Both the position numbers and the translations under genes were made by a program. From Candidatus Nitrotoga sp. CP45 (GTDB lineage: Bacteria; Bacteroidota; Bacteroidia; Flavobacteriales; Flavobacteriaceae): a stretch of 7,251 bases of DNA. A model generated the notes under the pieces. It made no database searches, was not told where the DNA came from, and saw only the letters and a program-made list of their open reading frames with translations. Positions 5,975 through 7,251 of this stretch are shown here, in pieces (position 1 is the first letter of the stretch; each line of letters starts with the position of its first letter). The stretch spans positions 1 through 7,251 of the forward strand of contig CALQCV020000091.1 of NCBI GenBank assembly GCA_943329165.2. Direction: 5' to 3'.

Positions 5975-6000
5975 AAGCCTGCTTATTAGCGGGCTTTTTT
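5975..6000 (+). terminator. Intrinsic terminator of glnS
   Basis: Stem AAGCCTGC (5975-5982) with GCGGGCTT (5989-5996), one U-G wobble, loop TTATTA, followed by a run of T to 6000. Found about 50 bases after the glnS stop. Confidence 0.9.
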
Positions 6001-6199
6001 ATTATTTATAAAACTTATACTAGTTACAAAACATATAAATTTTAGCAATCAAAATAGGCCTTCATAAATTCATTTTATTGCATTTAAAAAAGTTAGGAAG
6101 AAGAGATCACCATTCTCCTAGAGAACTTTAATTATTTAGCTTTAAAATAAGCTATAGCTGTTTAAACATCTTTTAACATTATAAAACATAAAAAATTAG

Positions 6200-6207
6200 T
6201 AACTTTA
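6200..6207 (+). promoter_or_regulatory. Weak candidate promoter element for the small membrane-protein genes
   Basis: TAACTTTA differs from TAnnTTTG only at the last base and lies 21 bases before the ATG at 6229. No TTG -33 box is evident. The rest of the gap 6001-6199 is AT-rich, with a small hairpin TAGCTT/AAGCTA at 6137-6154 and nothing else I can name. Confidence 0.3.
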
Positions 6208-6228
6208 ATCAATTAAATTTTAAAAATC

Positions 6229-6525
6229 ATGTCAACTAAAAACGGAAATGGGATTTTATCACTTTTGGCAGGTGCAGCAATCGGAGCAGCAATCGGAATT
6301 TTATTTGCTCCGGATAAAGGTTCAAAAACCAGAGAAAAAATAAAAGAAGGTTTAGATGATTTAAAAGATGAAACCAAAGAGAAATTTTCAAAAACTAAAG
6401 ACGAGTTAAAAGATTCGGTTGAAGATTTACTTTCTCATTCTAGTTATAAAGTAGAAGAAGCAATTACCTTTTTGGAGGAGAAATTATCCGAGCTTAAAAA
6501 ACAAAACGCCAAACTTCAGAAATAA
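6229..6525 (+). CDS. YtxH-domain small membrane protein
   Basis: 98-residue protein of the YtxH family (the Bacillus YtxH is a general stress protein; the molecular role is unknown). It has a short N-terminal tail, then one membrane segment at about 9-27 with a glycine-zipper spacing (G15, G19, G23), then the family hallmark LFAPDKGSKTREKI (25-38). Residues 36-98 are a highly charged, lysine- and glutamate-rich helix likely to form an amphipathic or coiled-coil tail in the cytoplasm. The ATG at 6229 has an A-rich leader (ttttaaaaatc), typical of this phylum. Its stop TAA shares its last base with the ATG of the next gene, so the two are almost certainly translated from one mRNA. Confidence 0.9.
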   Translation: MSTKNGNGILSLLAGAAIGAAIGILFAPDKGSKTREKIKEGLDDLKDETKEKFSKTKDELKDSVEDLLSHSSYKVEEAITFLEEKLSELKKQNAKLQK

Positions 6526-6878
6526 TGGCATTGGAAGAAATAAAACAAAATGTTGAAGACATTCAGGAAAATGCCAAAGCTTATATTGAGAGCAATATTG
6601 CTTACTACAAACTTTGGGGCTTCAAGGTAGCGATGAAGTCAACAACCTTGGCACTCAAATTTTTTCTGATTGCCATTTGCCTTGTTGTTGTTTTACTTTT
6701 TATATCGGTTGCCGGCGCTTTAGCCTTAGGCACTATATTTGGGAATTATCCGCTTGGTTTTTTGTCTGTAGCCGGAATTTATTTGATATTGGCGTTGCTT
6801 TTATTTTTAGTAAAAGATAAAATAGTAGAAGGACCAATTTTGGAAAAATTCTCAGAAATATTTTTTAACGAAGATTAA
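6525..6878 (+). CDS. Holin-like (Phage_holin_3_6 type) small membrane protein
   Basis: 117-residue protein that resembles the putative holin-X / Phage_holin_3_6 family, which in many bacteria is chromosomal and not part of a phage. It has an acidic N-terminal helix (1-30, EEIKQNVEDIQENAKAYIES), the linker YYKLWGFKVAMK, two membrane helices at about 44-70 and 76-96 joined by a short GNYP turn, and a charged C-terminus. The start overlaps the YtxH gene stop by one base (TAATG), which points to translational coupling. With no lysin or phage genes nearby, a role in cell envelope or stress physiology is more likely than lysis, but this is inferred. The family name rests on pattern recognition only. 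Confidence 0.85.
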   Translation: MALEEIKQNVEDIQENAKAYIESNIAYYKLWGFKVAMKSTTLALKFFLIAICLVVVLLFISVAGALALGTIFGNYPLGFLSVAGIYLILALLLFLVKDKIVEGPILEKFSEIFFNED

Positions 6879-6932
6879 TTATGACATCGCGAGAGACAAG
6901 TTTTTGTGCAAACAAACTCCTTTTTTTAAAAG

Positions 6933-6952
6933 GCGATAGCATGTGTTACCGC
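6933..6952. repeat. Imperfect hairpin upstream of the last gene
   Basis: GCGATAGC and GTTACCGC can pair (one A-C mismatch, one G-U) around ATGT. It is followed by A-rich sequence, so it is not a plus-strand terminator. A small CCTTTT/AAAAGG symmetry (6919-6933) sits just before it. It may be a remnant repeat or an mRNA structure between the two genes. Confidence 0.3.
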
Positions 6953-6973
6953 TAAAAATTATAATTTAAACAC

Positions 6974-7228
6974 ATGAAAACTAAAAAATATTCCTCTTAC
7001 GCTGAAATCGATCACGACTTAAAAATTCTGAAATTGCAAAGAGAAATCCACTATCAAAAAATAATTTTGAGTATTGATAAAACCAAGGAAACTTTTCTTC
7101 CTTCTAAAACAGTTTCGTTAATTAGTGACATCTATCAAAAAGCAACATCAGGAATATTTGGAACGATTTTAAAGATTGCGATTCCCTTTGCAATCAATTG
7201 GTATATAAGTAGAAAAAGAGGCGATTAG
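6974..7228 (+). CDS. Small single-pass membrane protein, DUF6327-like
   Basis: 84-residue protein of unknown function. Residues 1-40 are charged and probably helical (KKYSSYAEIDHDLKILKLQREIHYQK), 41-58 form a linker, and one hydrophobic segment at about 60-78 is followed by a positive tail RKRGD, consistent with a membrane anchor with a cytoplasmic C-terminus. The YSSY-EID-DL-ILKL-REIHYQK pattern recalls the DUF6327 family of Flavobacteriia, recalled from memory and not confirmed. It lies 95 bases after the holin-like gene on the same strand, with no good terminator or promoter between, so it probably shares that transcript. The final codons also form the left arm of the terminator. Confidence 0.82.
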   Translation: MKTKKYSSYAEIDHDLKILKLQREIHYQKIILSIDKTKETFLPSKTVSLISDIYQKATSGIFGTILKIAIPFAINWYISRKRGD

Positions 7229-7239
7229 GCCTCTTTTTT
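7213..7239 (+). terminator. Terminator overlapping the end of the last gene
   Basis: AGAGGC (7217-7222) pairs with GCCTCT (7229-7234), the stem being extendable by flanking A and T runs to ten pairs; the loop GATTAG holds the stop codon. A run of T to 7239 follows. It ends the YtxH/holin-like/small-protein group. Confidence 0.9.
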
Positions 7240-7251
7240 ATCAAATGTAAC

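Noticed and set aside
6614..6820. Plus-strand open frame overlapping the holin-like gene in another frame
   Set aside because: It lies wholly within a gene with convincing membrane helices and has no start context or features of its own.
6525..6878. Holin-like gene as evidence of a prophage
   Set aside because: There are no phage structural, lysin or integrase genes nearby, and this family is widespread on chromosomes next to YtxH-type genes.

Overview
The window looks like a chromosomal segment of a Flavobacteriaceae member (Bacteroidota), most likely Flavobacterium or a close relative. The signs are AT-rich DNA with A-rich rather than Shine-Dalgarno leaders, a Bacteroidota-type promoter (TTG-N19-TAnnTTTG) in front of the tRNA gene, a head-GIN (DUF2807) secreted protein, and a YtxH / holin-like / DUF6327-like trio of small membrane proteins. 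This assignment is an inference from gene content and signals; no search was run.

Layout. Bases 1-1794 hold the 3' part of rnr (ribonuclease R), cut by the left edge. A head-GIN exported protein (to 2522) overlaps its stop, and a LysE-family exporter follows (2579-3274); all three point right and may be one transcript. A two-way terminator (3275-3304) closes them. From 3305 to 3547 lies an unusual non-coding tandem array on the minus strand: two broken copies of the 3' half of tRNA-Cys, each with a copy of the tRNA-Cys terminator, lined up head-to-tail behind the intact tRNA-Cys(GCA) gene (3549-3619). The intact tRNA has a near-perfect promoter. Next, folB (dihydroneopterin aldolase, minus) and glnS (glutaminyl-tRNA synthetase, plus) diverge from a short intergenic region that carries a long imperfect inverted repeat. 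After the glnS terminator and a 228-base gap come the YtxH-like protein and the holin-like membrane protein, overlapping by one base, then a small single-pass protein whose last codons form part of the closing terminator.

The most interesting thread is a set of small palindromes placed in unexpected spots: one at the rnr/GIN junction, covering a possible GTG start; one replacing the T-loop of both tRNA-Cys remnants; and one inside glnS, in frame, apparently adding about ten residues between the catalytic fold and the KMSKS loop. They differ in sequence from each other. They look like short repetitive palindromic elements that have landed in coding and RNA genes. The window otherwise holds ordinary housekeeping genes, and I see no defence system, prophage, insertion sequence or CRISPR array.
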